Origin: Seribacter sp963934295
GTDB lineage: Bacteria; Verrucomicrobiota; Verrucomicrobiia; Opitutales; Seribacteraceae
Length of the DNA stretch: 64,000 nucleotides
Assembly (NCBI GenBank): GCA_963934295.1
Contig: CAWVXY010000010.1
Coordinates: 16,996 to 80,995, forward strand
Direction of reading: 5' to 3'
Each line of letters starts with the position of its first letter. The stretch's first letter is position 1. A program made the position numbers and the translations under genes. Shown here one piece after another: positions 26,398-35,103 of the stretch. The notes beneath the pieces are model-generated. The model saw only the letters and a program-made list of their open reading frames with translations, was not told where the DNA came from and made no database searches.

Positions 26398-29091
26398 ATG
26401 AAACATTTTATCCCCTTCCTTTTGCTTACTGGTTTGAGTGCAGGTATTGCTTTTTCAGCACCTCCTAAAAAGTCAGTCATGGCATGGCCCCCATCAAGTA
26501 AATCAAATCATGTTAGCGTTGATAAATTTACTGTGGACCCAACATTAAAGGTAACCATGTGGGCAAAAAGCCCATTGTTGTATAATCCAACGAATATGGA
26601 CATCGACCCATACGGTAGAATTTGGATAACCGAGGGGGTAAACTATCGGGAAAAACTAGGCATTCGCCGAAACGCGGGTGACCGGATAATAGTACTGATA
26701 GATTCTGACAACGACGGCATAGCCGACCAGACCAAAGTCTTTCTTCAAGACCCATATTTGGAGTCGCCTCTGGGTATTTCTGTTTTTGATAACCAAATAG
26801 TTATTTCTCAACCGCCTGACATTGTCGTTTATACCGATATCAATCGTGATCTGAAGTTTGACCCAAAGGTCGACAAAAAAGAAGTTCTACTCACCGGTTT
26901 TAACGGACGCCAACATGATCATTCTCTCCATTCAGTAACCTCAGGACCAGATGGAAAATGGTATTTTAACAGCGGGAATTGTGGAGCGATATTTACCGAT
27001 AATTCAGGCAAGACCTTTCGAATGAACACCAACTATCGGGGCGGAGCCAGCGAGAAATATTTTTATACCCCAACTCATGAACTCAAAGGTGCAAAGAGTG
27101 ATGATGGATATGTGTGGACTTCCGGTTTCAGTGTTCGCATGAACCCAAATGGCACCCAGGCGGAAATTATTGGACATGGCTATCGAAACAGCTACGAACA
27201 GGTGGTCAATTCTTTGGGTGATATGTACCAAAGCGATAACGATGATTATTCAAGTTGTCGAAATTCTTATGTTTTAGAATTCGGGTCTGCCGGTTATTAT
27301 TCTCTGGACGGACAACACAAGTGGCAGGCTGACAAACGACCTGGCCAAGCAATTCCGCGTGCTCATTGGCGACAGGACGACCCCGGAACATTTGATGCCG
27401 GTGATGTGTATGGATCTGGTGGACCAACTGGAGTAACTTTTTATGAAAATGGATCTTTGGGAGATAAATGGATCGGTACCTACCTCTCTGGTGAAGCTTC
27501 CCGGAACACAGTTTTTGGGTACAAACCCAAACCTCAAGGTGCAACTTATTCAATGAATCGCTTCAACTTTGTAAGTACCCGCTCCACTTCACCTTCCGTT
27601 AGTGATGAGGATCGGGATGAACGGGTTCACTTTAGACCATCCGATGTAGCGATTGGACCGGACGGTGCGGTCTATGTTGCGGATTGGTACGACCCGGGAT
27701 CTGGTGGACACGCCACCCGGGATGAATCTTCTTCAGGAGCCATCTACCGAATTGCCCCTAAGAACTTTGCTCCCTCAATTCCTGAATTGAACTTGGGCTC
27801 CATAGACGGTCAAATCAAAGCCTTACTCAGCCCCACCCCCAATGTTAGGCACCTGGGTTTTCTCGCTTTGCAAAAACAGGGAGCGAAAGCATACAAGAAA
27901 GTATCCGTTCTGCTTAATCATAAAAATCCCTATATTGCGGCACGAGCCATCTGGTTACTTCCCTACCTGGGTAATAAAGGATTAAAAGAAGTCCATAAGC
28001 TTTTGGATTCAAAAAAATCTGTGCATCGACTCGTGGCTTACAGAAGTCTTCGTAGGTCAGAGCAAAAGCTTTTTCCTTATGCTGAAAAAATGGCCAAGGA
28101 CTCATCTGTTGGAGTCCGTCGGGATGTGGCACTCTCCATGAGAGCATTCTCTGCAGAACAGGCAAACCCAGTCTTGCTGGAAATAGCTAAAAGGTATGAC
28201 GGTCAGGATAAAAATTATGTTGAATCCATTGGATTGGGTGCTGGCGGAAAAGAAAGTGCGCTCTGGATTTACCTGCGAGATAATCTTGGTTTACAGAATT
28301 CGTCAAAATGGGATGAAGCTTTTGCCCGAATCACTTGGCGTCTTGGCACAAAAGAAGCACTGACTGACTTAAAATCCAGAGTCCAGAATCAGAAGCTTGC
28401 GATGGAAGAGAGGCTTTTTGCGATTGAATCGATCGCTTTCATCAATCACCCCTTGGCTCCCGATGCTCTATTTACTCTGGGTCAAAGTGAAAATGATACC
28501 AGAATTAAAAATGCGATTACTCAATGGATTTTAAAACGAAGTATTACCGCGTGGAACCAATATGACTTGAATAAAAGACTCAAAAGTTCCGGAATTTACG
28601 ACCCGGACAATATTCAACTTGTTCCCATGAGCACTCCAGAGCCCCCTCAAAAATCAAGTCTTAAGGTGGATAATATCGCAAAGCTCAGGGGAGATCCAGT
28701 AAAGGGAAAGACCAGTATAATGCGATGCACGATGTGCCACGAAGTGAACGGCATAGGTGCAAATTACGGACCACGCCTTGAAGGGTGGGCCGCCAAGCAA
28801 TCCACCTCCGCAATCATCCACGCGATCGTTAATCCATCTCAGGGAATTGCCCATGGGTTTCAAGGAACAGAATACATTCTCAAAGATGGAACTACCCTTC
28901 ATGGAATAACTGAGTCTCGGGGTGATCCCGCTATTGTTCTTTCTCAAGGCGGGCTTACTCAAATGGTTCCCCAGTCGAAGGTTAAAAGCTCTAAACGAAT
29001 GAAACGGTCTCTGATGCTCTCTGCTGAACAACTCGCTCTTTCGGCTCAAGATGTAGCGGATATTGTTGCTTTTATGAAAGGCTGGGAATAG
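26398..29091 (+). CDS. PVC-type heme-binding dehydrogenase with HEAT repeats
   Basis: The reading frame opens at 26323 inside the ThuA gene, but the ATG at 26398 gives a signal peptide (MKHFIPFLLLTGLSAG) and is preferred (897 aa). Order: membrane-bound dehydrogenase-type propeller (TIGR02604-like, residues about 35-460, with ITEGVNYREK, VLIDSDNDGIAD, DVAIGPDGAVYVADWYDPG), HEAT repeats (about 480-710), and a C-terminal cytochrome with CTMCH at 777-781 (TIGR02603-like). It likely oxidises a sugar or alcohol in the periplasm and passes electrons to its heme. The sigma gene follows after 52 bases. Confidence 0.9.
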   Translation: MKHFIPFLLLTGLSAGIAFSAPPKKSVMAWPPSSKSNHVSVDKFTVDPTLKVTMWAKSPLLYNPTNMDIDPYGRIWITEGVNYREKLGIRRNAGDRIIVLIDSDNDGIADQTKVFLQDPYLESPLGISVFDNQIVISQPPDIVVYTDINRDLKFDPKVDKKEVLLTGFNGRQHDHSLHSVTSGPDGKWYFNSGNCGAIFTDNSGKTFRMNTNYRGGASEKYFYTPTHELKGAKSDDGYVWTSGFSVRMNPNGTQAEIIGHGYRNSYEQVVNSLGDMYQSDNDDYSSCRNSYVLEFGSAGYYSLDGQHKWQADKRPGQAIPRAHWRQDDPGTFDAGDVYGSGGPTGVTFYENGSLGDKWIGTYLSGEASRNTVFGYKPKPQGATYSMNRFNFVSTRSTSPSVSDEDRDERVHFRPSDVAIGPDGAVYVADWYDPGSGGHATRDESSSGAIYRIAPKNFAPSIPELNLGSIDGQIKALLSPTPNVRHLGFLALQKQGAKAYKKVSVLLNHKNPYIAARAIWLLPYLGNKGLKEVHKLLDSKKSVHRLVAYRSLRRSEQKLFPYAEKMAKDSSVGVRRDVALSMRAFSAEQANPVLLEIAKRYDGQDKNYVESIGLGAGGKESALWIYLRDNLGLQNSSKWDEAFARITWRLGTKEALTDLKSRVQNQKLAMEERLFAIESIAFINHPLAPDALFTLGQSENDTRIKNAITQWILKRSITAWNQYDLNKRLKSSGIYDPDNIQLVPMSTPEPPQKSSLKVDNIAKLRGDPVKGKTSIMRCTMCHEVNGIGANYGPRLEGWAAKQSTSAIIHAIVNPSQGIAHGFQGTEYILKDGTTLHGITESRGDPAIVLSQGGLTQMVPQSKVKSSKRMKRSLMLSAEQLALSAQDVADIVAFMKGWE

Positions 29092-29107
29092 CAATCTAAA
29101 ATTTCTC

Positions 29108-29132
29108 GGCAAAAGTTTATTCTGATGGAGTG
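29108..29132 (+). promoter_or_regulatory. Candidate ECF-sigma promoter, GGCAA-N13-TGGAGTG, copy 2
   Basis: GGCAA at 29108-29112 and TGGAGTG at 29126-29132, 11 bases before the ATG of the ECF sigma gene (29144). Identical in sequence and spacing to copies 1 and 3. If GTG is part of the -10, transcription would start only a few bases before the ATG, giving a nearly leaderless mRNA. A copy directly before the sigma gene suggests autoregulation. Confidence 0.68.
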
Positions 29133-29143
29133 TTTTAATTAGT

Positions 29144-29680
29144 ATGAACCACCAAGAAAAAGAGAAGCACGATCAATTCCTGCGTCTTTATGTTGAAACA
29201 GAAAGTTCATTACGAGGTTTTGTACGCTCTCTTGTTCCCACTTTAGAAGACGCCAAAGAAGTAATGCAGGGAACGGCTGCAGTGCTTTGGCGAAAATTTG
29301 ATCAATTGGATTCTCCGAAAAATTTCAGGCGCTGGGCTTTTGGGGTTGCCCGGTTTGAAGCCCTCTCCTATCGCAGGGATAAAGCACGCGATCGCCATGT
29401 TTTTAGCGAGAAATTAGTAAATCAGTTAGCTAAAGAAGCAGAAGATGAAGCAGATTCAGGCGAATTGGAAGAAAAGGCTCTGGAGAAATGTATAACCAAA
29501 TTACCTGAAAAACATAGAACTCTAATTCAACAGGCCTATTCCAAGGGTACCAAAATCGACAAGATGGCTGAAAGAGCAGGACGAACCCCCATGTCTCTCT
29601 ACAAAGCACTACACCGCATACGGATTGCATTGGCAGACTGTATTCGTGCAGATTTAAAAAAACAGGAGGGGATTGTATGA
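29144..29680 (+). CDS. ECF sigma factor, Rhodopirellula/Verrucomicrobium type
   Basis: A 178-residue ECF sigma factor. Region 2 is visible at about residues 10-85 (EDAKEVMQGTAAVLWRKF, FRRWAFGVARFEAL, then RRDKARDRHVF). Region 4 covers about 118-172 (LPEKHRTLIQQAY, then a helix-turn-helix with GRTPMSLYKALHRIR). This matches the TIGR02989-type group. Its ATG follows the candidate ECF promoter copy 2, so it probably activates itself. The stop overlaps the FecR start (ATGA), a typical sigma/anti-sigma arrangement. Confidence 0.93.
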   Translation: MNHQEKEKHDQFLRLYVETESSLRGFVRSLVPTLEDAKEVMQGTAAVLWRKFDQLDSPKNFRRWAFGVARFEALSYRRDKARDRHVFSEKLVNQLAKEAEDEADSGELEEKALEKCITKLPEKHRTLIQQAYSKGTKIDKMAERAGRTPMSLYKALHRIRIALADCIRADLKKQEGIV

Positions 29681-31029
29681 AATCATCTAAAGAAGACTTG
29701 GAACTCGTCAGGCTTTACCTTGATTCACAAGCGAGTACGGATGATATCCAACTTCTCGAACAAAAGATGCAAAAAGACAATCAACTTAGAAAAGATTTTC
29801 TCGCTTACGCACGTCTTGATGCCGCACTCCCTTACTCCATTACTCCAGCAAAGAAGGAAAAGAAGGAAACTTCCCTTATTTCCTATTGGCCTGTTTGGGC
29901 ATCGATTGCAGCGATTTTAATCTTTCTTTTTGCCTTAAAATTTAAATCAGTAAACTCGGTCAGTGAAAGTCCGCTCAAACTGGCCGTTGCCCATTTTGAA
30001 GAACTTGACAATTGCAGGTGGATGAACCCCGGCCATGAAGTAGCTAAGGGGAGTTCTCTTTTTGTGAATGATCGCATTGAGCTGTCATCAGGAGTCGCTC
30101 ACATTCATTTTAATACTGGGGCTATCATGAAATTGAGAGGGCCTTCAATCGTTGAGGTCAATTCGGCCAACTCGGCTTTTCTTACTCTAGGTAGGGCTGC
30201 CGTCATAGCAGACACAAAGGAATCACAAGGTTTTTCAATTAAAACTCCAAGCTCTACCTTCGTTGACCTGGGAACCGCCTTTGCTGCTTGTGTTGGCCCA
30301 GACGGGTTAAGTCGACTGGATGTAACTCAAGGGAAAGTTAATTTGATTGTAGAGCTAGACCATGAACACCACATTATTCAGGCTGGAGAAGCGATATTTG
30401 TGGAACCAGGAAAGCGAAAATATTTGACTAAAATTGAATCAGGAGATGAATCGAAATTATTTATTTTCCCTACAATCCAACCCCCGAGTGACCATGATTA
30501 TGCAGATACTTCAAGAGGACTCGCAAGTGTTTCGGTAGGAAAAGGGAAGGTCCTTAAGCAACCGAACTGGGAAGTAAATCCCATGTCCCTACTAGATGGA
30601 AAAGGTCAGACTGAACCGGATTCTCCAAAAGAATCAGTCTTTTTACAAAAAACAGACGGGACTTACGGGAATTTACTCATTGATTTGGGTAGAGAAATAG
30701 GAATTGATAAGGTAAATTCCTATTCCTGGCATCAAAACCAAAGAATAAATGATCATAAAAATAGAGCCAAACAGGTATTTACTCTATACGGGCTAAAGGA
30801 TGAAGAACTGCCAGATTTAAATCTGCCAGCCAACGAAACGGGATGGGACAGAATAGTAAGAGTAAATAGTGACCGTTTCTTTGATGTCCAGGAAGACATC
30901 GATCGACCCGCACAACAAGCATGCTCTATTTTTGCCTCGAAGGGACAGATTGGTTGCTATAGATACTTATTGATTGAAGTTCACGGCCCAACATTCTTTG
31001 GCGAAATTGATGTTTTTGGGGCTCAATAA
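29677..31029 (+). CDS. FecR-type anti-sigma factor with discoidin-like C-terminal domain
   Basis: The gene starts in the ATGA overlap with sigma and has a strong Shine-Dalgarno AGGAGG at 29664-29669. The 450-residue protein has a cytoplasmic anti-sigma segment (1-65), one membrane span (about 69-88) and a FecR domain (about 100-260; GAIMKLRGPSIVEV, FVDLGTAFAACV). After about residue 300 an unusual extracytoplasmic domain resembles the F5/8-type (discoidin) galactose-binding fold (GNLLIDLGREIGIDKVNSYSWH, CYRYLLIEVHG). It should hold the sigma inactive until a periplasmic signal, possibly a sugar, is bound. No TonB receptor is nearby. Confidence 0.87.
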   Translation: MKSSKEDLELVRLYLDSQASTDDIQLLEQKMQKDNQLRKDFLAYARLDAALPYSITPAKKEKKETSLISYWPVWASIAAILIFLFALKFKSVNSVSESPLKLAVAHFEELDNCRWMNPGHEVAKGSSLFVNDRIELSSGVAHIHFNTGAIMKLRGPSIVEVNSANSAFLTLGRAAVIADTKESQGFSIKTPSSTFVDLGTAFAACVGPDGLSRLDVTQGKVNLIVELDHEHHIIQAGEAIFVEPGKRKYLTKIESGDESKLFIFPTIQPPSDHDYADTSRGLASVSVGKGKVLKQPNWEVNPMSLLDGKGQTEPDSPKESVFLQKTDGTYGNLLIDLGREIGIDKVNSYSWHQNQRINDHKNRAKQVFTLYGLKDEELPDLNLPANETGWDRIVRVNSDRFFDVQEDIDRPAQQACSIFASKGQIGCYRYLLIEVHGPTFFGEIDVFGAQ

Positions 31030-31041
31030 TCTAAAAAATTG

Positions 31042-33036
31042 ATGAATATCAAAATTCTCAGCCTTTCACTTTTACTTTCCACGCTTGGTCATGCTTTGCT
31101 TTCCAAAAATTCACTATATCCACTTGAAAAAGGAAAAGTGGCTCATAGTGTAAGTGAATTATGGATGGGCTATGATCCCCGAGTTGAGCCATTGGATATC
31201 AAGGTGACCCGTGAATGGGATGAGAGTTATGAAGGAAAAAAGATCAGAATTCAGATGCTTACCTTTACTGTGGGTACATTCAAAAATGAGGTCTCTCGGA
31301 TTTCTGCTTACTATGGTTACCCAAAGGATATTAATGACACAGTTCCCGGGCTTGTTCAAGTACACGGGGGAGGTCAGCGGGCAGATAAAAATATTGTAGT
31401 CGTGGATGCGGCTAATGGATATGCCAGCCTATCCCTGAATTGGGGAGGGCGTGAATTGGAAGATCAAAAAACTGGCGAGCCGGGCACGGACTGGGGAGCA
31501 ATTGACCCGACTCAAAAACATGTCAGCCACTACTTCAGGCTCACTCCAGACGACAAAACTGCAGAATCTATTTACAGCCCGCGAAACAATAATTGGTTTA
31601 TCCTTACTCTCGCTACTCGCCGAGGTCTGACTTTTCTCGAACAGCAACCCATTGTGGATAGGGATAAATTGGGAGTCTACGGACATTCCATGGGAGGTGC
31701 GATTACCGGACAGGTGGCCGGCCTTGACAACCGAATCAAGGCAGCGGTGCCCTCTTGCGGAGGAGCAGGCATCACTCAGGCTGCAAACATTGCCAGATCT
31801 GGTGCATCATCAGACAGACGAGTTGGAGACAAACTGTATTCGAGCACCATTGATGCCACTGCATCACTTAAAAGTCTAAACTACCCTATCCTTGGCCAAA
31901 CGCCACAAAATGACTTCAACTGTATCTACGATGATTTAAACTATAACTGGAAGGTCATCCCCGACCCCTCACTGGTACACTTCAGTATTTCCCCGCACCT
32001 CAACCATCGCCACATCGCGAAATCCGCTTTCACTCGTTATCGATTCTTTGATGTCTTTCTCAAAGGAGAAGGTACTTTCCCGAAGAGACCGGAATTGTCC
32101 GTAAATCTAAAGACAGCCAATGGTATCCCCATTGCCTCAGTCTCCCCCCACGATGTCGGCCAGGTACAAAATGTCCAGATTTACTACAGCATTAACCCGC
32201 ATTCCCTGACACGCTTCTGGCGCCGTGCAGCGACTGCTAAGCATCGGAACAATTGGGTAGCACATCTGCCCATTTTGAGCACCGACATGCCCCTCTTTGT
32301 GATGGCCAATGTGGAATATCCACAACCCCAGCAGTTGATAGGGTCTCGGCATATGGGGAACTCCCCTGACAATTTCCTCGTTAGCACTTGGGAAACAATC
32401 ATAGATCCCCCCGCATTAAAGACGGCCGGCGTAAGAGCAATCGACCGTCCAGATCGCATAATCCAGCGTAGTTTTGATGATTGGGGAGATTGGTATCAAG
32501 TAAGGTGGAGTAATCACCAGCATGCCGTTGCAGGAACCCGAAAACTAACCGACCCTAAATGGCGTGGCCCTGATGGAGCTACCCTGAGCATAGATGTAAA
32601 AGATCCGCAGGGTGGCTATTTCCTCATGGCCTTTGATGTAAACAACTGGGGTGCGTATCCAGATTTGACCAAAGGCGGGTACTATTGCGTGAAAGCACTT
32701 GCTAAAACAGAGGATTGGCAAACAGTAACCATCAAACTTTCGGATTTAAAGCCAAGAAGCTCGGGTATTCCTCCCTGTCCCAAAAGTTGGCAGGGGATTA
32801 CTGAGCTTCAAATTGTGGCAGGATTGCACAGGATTCCGGGCGAAGAGAAAACTATCCTCAGCGGAGGAACCTGGCCGGGCAAGCGGGAACTTCGCAACCT
32901 TCAATGGATAGGTGGTAAATATTCATCTCCCCTGCTCTACCCGGGTGGTAAATTATCGATCGAAGAATTTCAGAAAATCTTTCAGGCCGATATTGATAAA
33001 TCAATCGAATTGGAAAACCACGATACTCAAAAATAA
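31042..33036 (+). CDS. Secreted alpha/beta hydrolase, acetyl-xylan-esterase-like
   Basis: I use the ATG at 31042 (664 aa); a TTG precedes it in frame. A signal peptide covers about residues 1-20. The alpha/beta hydrolase core has GHSMGG with nucleophile Ser216, preceded by VQVHGGGQRA as oxyanion block and followed by HLNHRHIAKSA near the probable His. Acetyl xylan esterase and cephalosporin deacetylase families look similar. A C-terminal beta-rich part (about 470-640, with GYYCVKALAKTEDWQTV) may bind carbohydrate. It is 12 bases after the FecR gene and so is part of the sigma operon. A hairpin follows the stop. Confidence 0.85.
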   Translation: MNIKILSLSLLLSTLGHALLSKNSLYPLEKGKVAHSVSELWMGYDPRVEPLDIKVTREWDESYEGKKIRIQMLTFTVGTFKNEVSRISAYYGYPKDINDTVPGLVQVHGGGQRADKNIVVVDAANGYASLSLNWGGRELEDQKTGEPGTDWGAIDPTQKHVSHYFRLTPDDKTAESIYSPRNNNWFILTLATRRGLTFLEQQPIVDRDKLGVYGHSMGGAITGQVAGLDNRIKAAVPSCGGAGITQAANIARSGASSDRRVGDKLYSSTIDATASLKSLNYPILGQTPQNDFNCIYDDLNYNWKVIPDPSLVHFSISPHLNHRHIAKSAFTRYRFFDVFLKGEGTFPKRPELSVNLKTANGIPIASVSPHDVGQVQNVQIYYSINPHSLTRFWRRAATAKHRNNWVAHLPILSTDMPLFVMANVEYPQPQQLIGSRHMGNSPDNFLVSTWETIIDPPALKTAGVRAIDRPDRIIQRSFDDWGDWYQVRWSNHQHAVAGTRKLTDPKWRGPDGATLSIDVKDPQGGYFLMAFDVNNWGAYPDLTKGGYYCVKALAKTEDWQTVTIKLSDLKPRSSGIPPCPKSWQGITELQIVAGLHRIPGEEKTILSGGTWPGKRELRNLQWIGGKYSSPLLYPGGKLSIEEFQKIFQADIDKSIELENHDTQK

Positions 33037-33059
33037 GCGTGATAACACAATTCGCTTAT
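33033..33059 (+). terminator. Stem-loop at end of esterase gene
   Basis: ATAAGCG-N13-CGCTTAT forms a 7-bp stem that includes the stop codon of the esterase gene. No strong T-run follows. It may terminate or stabilise the mRNA end. Confidence 0.4.
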
Positions 33060-33131
33060 ACTATTTTCAAACATTCCCTCTAACCGCAATTACCGTCAGA
33101 ATAATTACTGGCTAGCGATACAATATGACCG

Positions 33132-34898
33132 ATGAAAAATAAATTTACTTTCAGTTGCAGCTTTCTTCTATTTACTCTCATCTGTGCCGGAGAGCGCATA
33201 TCGCTATGGCCGGAAGGCAAGATTCCCAATTTCCAACCCCAGCAAATTGCCGCTACTACAAAAGAGGTAAAACAAGCTGGTTTCAAACGCGAGGAACATA
33301 CCATGCCCTACCTCGAATGGTTCGATGCTCCGGCAGAGAAAAATGGTGCCTGTATGTTGCTCATTTCTGGCGGTGGATATCAGAACTGCTGTGACTGGCG
33401 GTGGATCGACCGCGTGGCAAAGAAGTTTACCGATCTTGGGTATGTCTGCGTGAGCCTGACCTACCGCACACCGAGGCCCATAGATCTACCCATATATCAA
33501 AGTGCTTGGCAGGACGGGCAACGGGCAGTTCGTTTGGTACGCCAGGCAGCCAAAGAGCGTGGGTTTGACCCTGAGAAAATCGGGGTTCTGGGTTTCTCAG
33601 CAGGTGGACACCTCACCGTATTACTTGGAACCAGTGCCCTCACTCCGGCCTACGAACCAGTGGATACACTCGACCAGCTTCCCTGCCATGTAAATTGGGC
33701 AGTTCCAATCTATGTCGCTTATGCACTCACCGACGGCCTAACCGGCCCAAATACCCGAGGGGGCGATGCGATCGATGCCAAGCTTTCCGATGTATTCAAG
33801 TTTGATGCGAAGACTTGCCCAATGGCTCTCTTTCACGGTGGCACCGATTCCTATTCACCGAATGGCTCCACCCAAATCTACCGACAACTCCGGCGGATGA
33901 AAATACCGGCCGAGGTCCACCTCTTTGCTGATCGTGGTCACGGCTTTATGGGCGATCCAAGTAAAGGGGAGGAAGGCACCGCCTACGATAATTGGCTCGA
34001 TCGTATTACAGAATTTATGCGGCAGATGGATTTTGATGGGCGACTGGGCAAGTCCGTCGATTTGATGACCCGCTATCCGAACGATGAGGCCCGCAGTGAT
34101 TACCGAAAAGAGCCAATATGGCCAACCGGAAGGATGCCTGATGCCCAGCCCAAGCAATGCCTACCCTACCTCGAGTGGCATTTCCCCAAGGAACGCAAAA
34201 CCAAAGCAATCCAGATCATCTATTCAGGCGGGGGCTATGGTTCCAACAATCCAGATGGATTCGAAGTCACACCCGCACGGCGTTACCTCAACGAAAAAGG
34301 GATGACCGTGGTGACAATGAAATACCGTACTCCTCGTCCGCAGGGTGGTTTAGCCAAGCACACCACCGCGTGGCAAGACTTACAACGGGGTATCCGTATG
34401 GTTCGTAATCAAGCGACCAAGGAAGGACTAGACCCAGACCGTATTGGGATTATGGGATCATCGGCCGGCGGACACCTCACCCTGATGGGGGCGACCAGTT
34501 CGAAACAAAAATCCTCATGGGCAATTGATGACCTACATAAACTTTCCTGCAAAGTGCAGTGGGCCATCGCGATATACCCGGCCTACGCCCTTACAGACGG
34601 GGCCAATGGTACCAACTCGAAAGGTGGTAACCCGGACGACGCCCGTATCGTTCCCGAATTCGCCTTCGATCTGGCGACATGCCCGATGCTTTTCATTCAC
34701 GGCGATGCGGATGGATACGCGGCGATGAATTCGGTGAAATGCTGGGAACAGCTTCGCCAAATGGGTATCCAATCCGATCTCCATACGCTGGCCAGGCGAG
34801 GACATTGCTTCCAGCGCGAGGCAGCCCCGGGCACGGGTAGCTTTACCTGGTTGGGTCGTATTTGGGAATTTATGAACCACAAGGGATTCAATCATTAG
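33132..34898 (+). CDS. Tandem double-domain esterase (two BD-FAE-like alpha/beta hydrolases)
   Basis: The 588-residue secreted protein (signal about 1-19) contains two consecutive copies of one alpha/beta hydrolase domain. Copy A (about 25-300) has oxyanion ISGGGY, nucleophile GFSAGG with Ser156, acid Asp239 and His270. Copy B (about 325-585) has YSGGGYG, GSSAGG with Ser444, a GDADG acid Asp525 or 527, and His558. Each begins with the same WPxGxxPxxQP and PYLEW segments. All catalytic residues are present in both copies. Related single-domain enzymes deacylate carbohydrates. It probably belongs to the sigma locus, 95 bases after the previous esterase. Confidence 0.9.
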   Translation: MKNKFTFSCSFLLFTLICAGERISLWPEGKIPNFQPQQIAATTKEVKQAGFKREEHTMPYLEWFDAPAEKNGACMLLISGGGYQNCCDWRWIDRVAKKFTDLGYVCVSLTYRTPRPIDLPIYQSAWQDGQRAVRLVRQAAKERGFDPEKIGVLGFSAGGHLTVLLGTSALTPAYEPVDTLDQLPCHVNWAVPIYVAYALTDGLTGPNTRGGDAIDAKLSDVFKFDAKTCPMALFHGGTDSYSPNGSTQIYRQLRRMKIPAEVHLFADRGHGFMGDPSKGEEGTAYDNWLDRITEFMRQMDFDGRLGKSVDLMTRYPNDEARSDYRKEPIWPTGRMPDAQPKQCLPYLEWHFPKERKTKAIQIIYSGGGYGSNNPDGFEVTPARRYLNEKGMTVVTMKYRTPRPQGGLAKHTTAWQDLQRGIRMVRNQATKEGLDPDRIGIMGSSAGGHLTLMGATSSKQKSSWAIDDLHKLSCKVQWAIAIYPAYALTDGANGTNSKGGNPDDARIVPEFAFDLATCPMLFIHGDADGYAAMNSVKCWEQLRQMGIQSDLHTLARRGHCFQREAAPGTGSFTWLGRIWEFMNHKGFNH

Positions 34899-35025
34899 AA
34901 AGAAAGTATAAACAACCGACAGAGTGCCAAGACTAGTCGAACGGATTAGGCTTAATCGTGCTTAAATCCCAATTGGAAGCCACAAGAATGCAAACAAGGT
35001 ATTGGTTGGCAAGAAACACCTTAAA

Positions 35026-35088
35026 ACTCCAAAGAGAATTACTAAAAAATAAGTAATTTTTGGTGGCAAAACTATAAAATTTTGGAGT
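35026..35088. repeat. Nested inverted repeats around candidate promoter
   Basis: Outer arms ACTCCAAA (35026-35033) and TTTGGAGT (35081-35088) enclose an inner 7-bp stem, AATTACT (35037-35043) with AGTAATT (35052-35058) followed by a T-run. The right outer arm overlaps the -10 part of promoter copy 3. The inner stem could terminate transcription from 33132-34898. The outer pair could be an operator or RNA structure. Confidence 0.4.
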
Positions 35089-35089
35089 G
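35065..35089 (+). promoter_or_regulatory. Candidate ECF-sigma promoter, GGCAA-N13-TGGAGTG, copy 3
   Basis: GGCAA at 35065-35069 and TGGAGTG at 35083-35089, followed by GTAATATA and the ATG of the chimera gene at 35104. It shares an AAATTT run before TGGAGTG with copy 1. Transcription would begin a few bases before the ATG. It overlaps an inverted repeat. Confidence 0.65.
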
Positions 35090-35103
35090 GTAATATATAG
35101 AAT

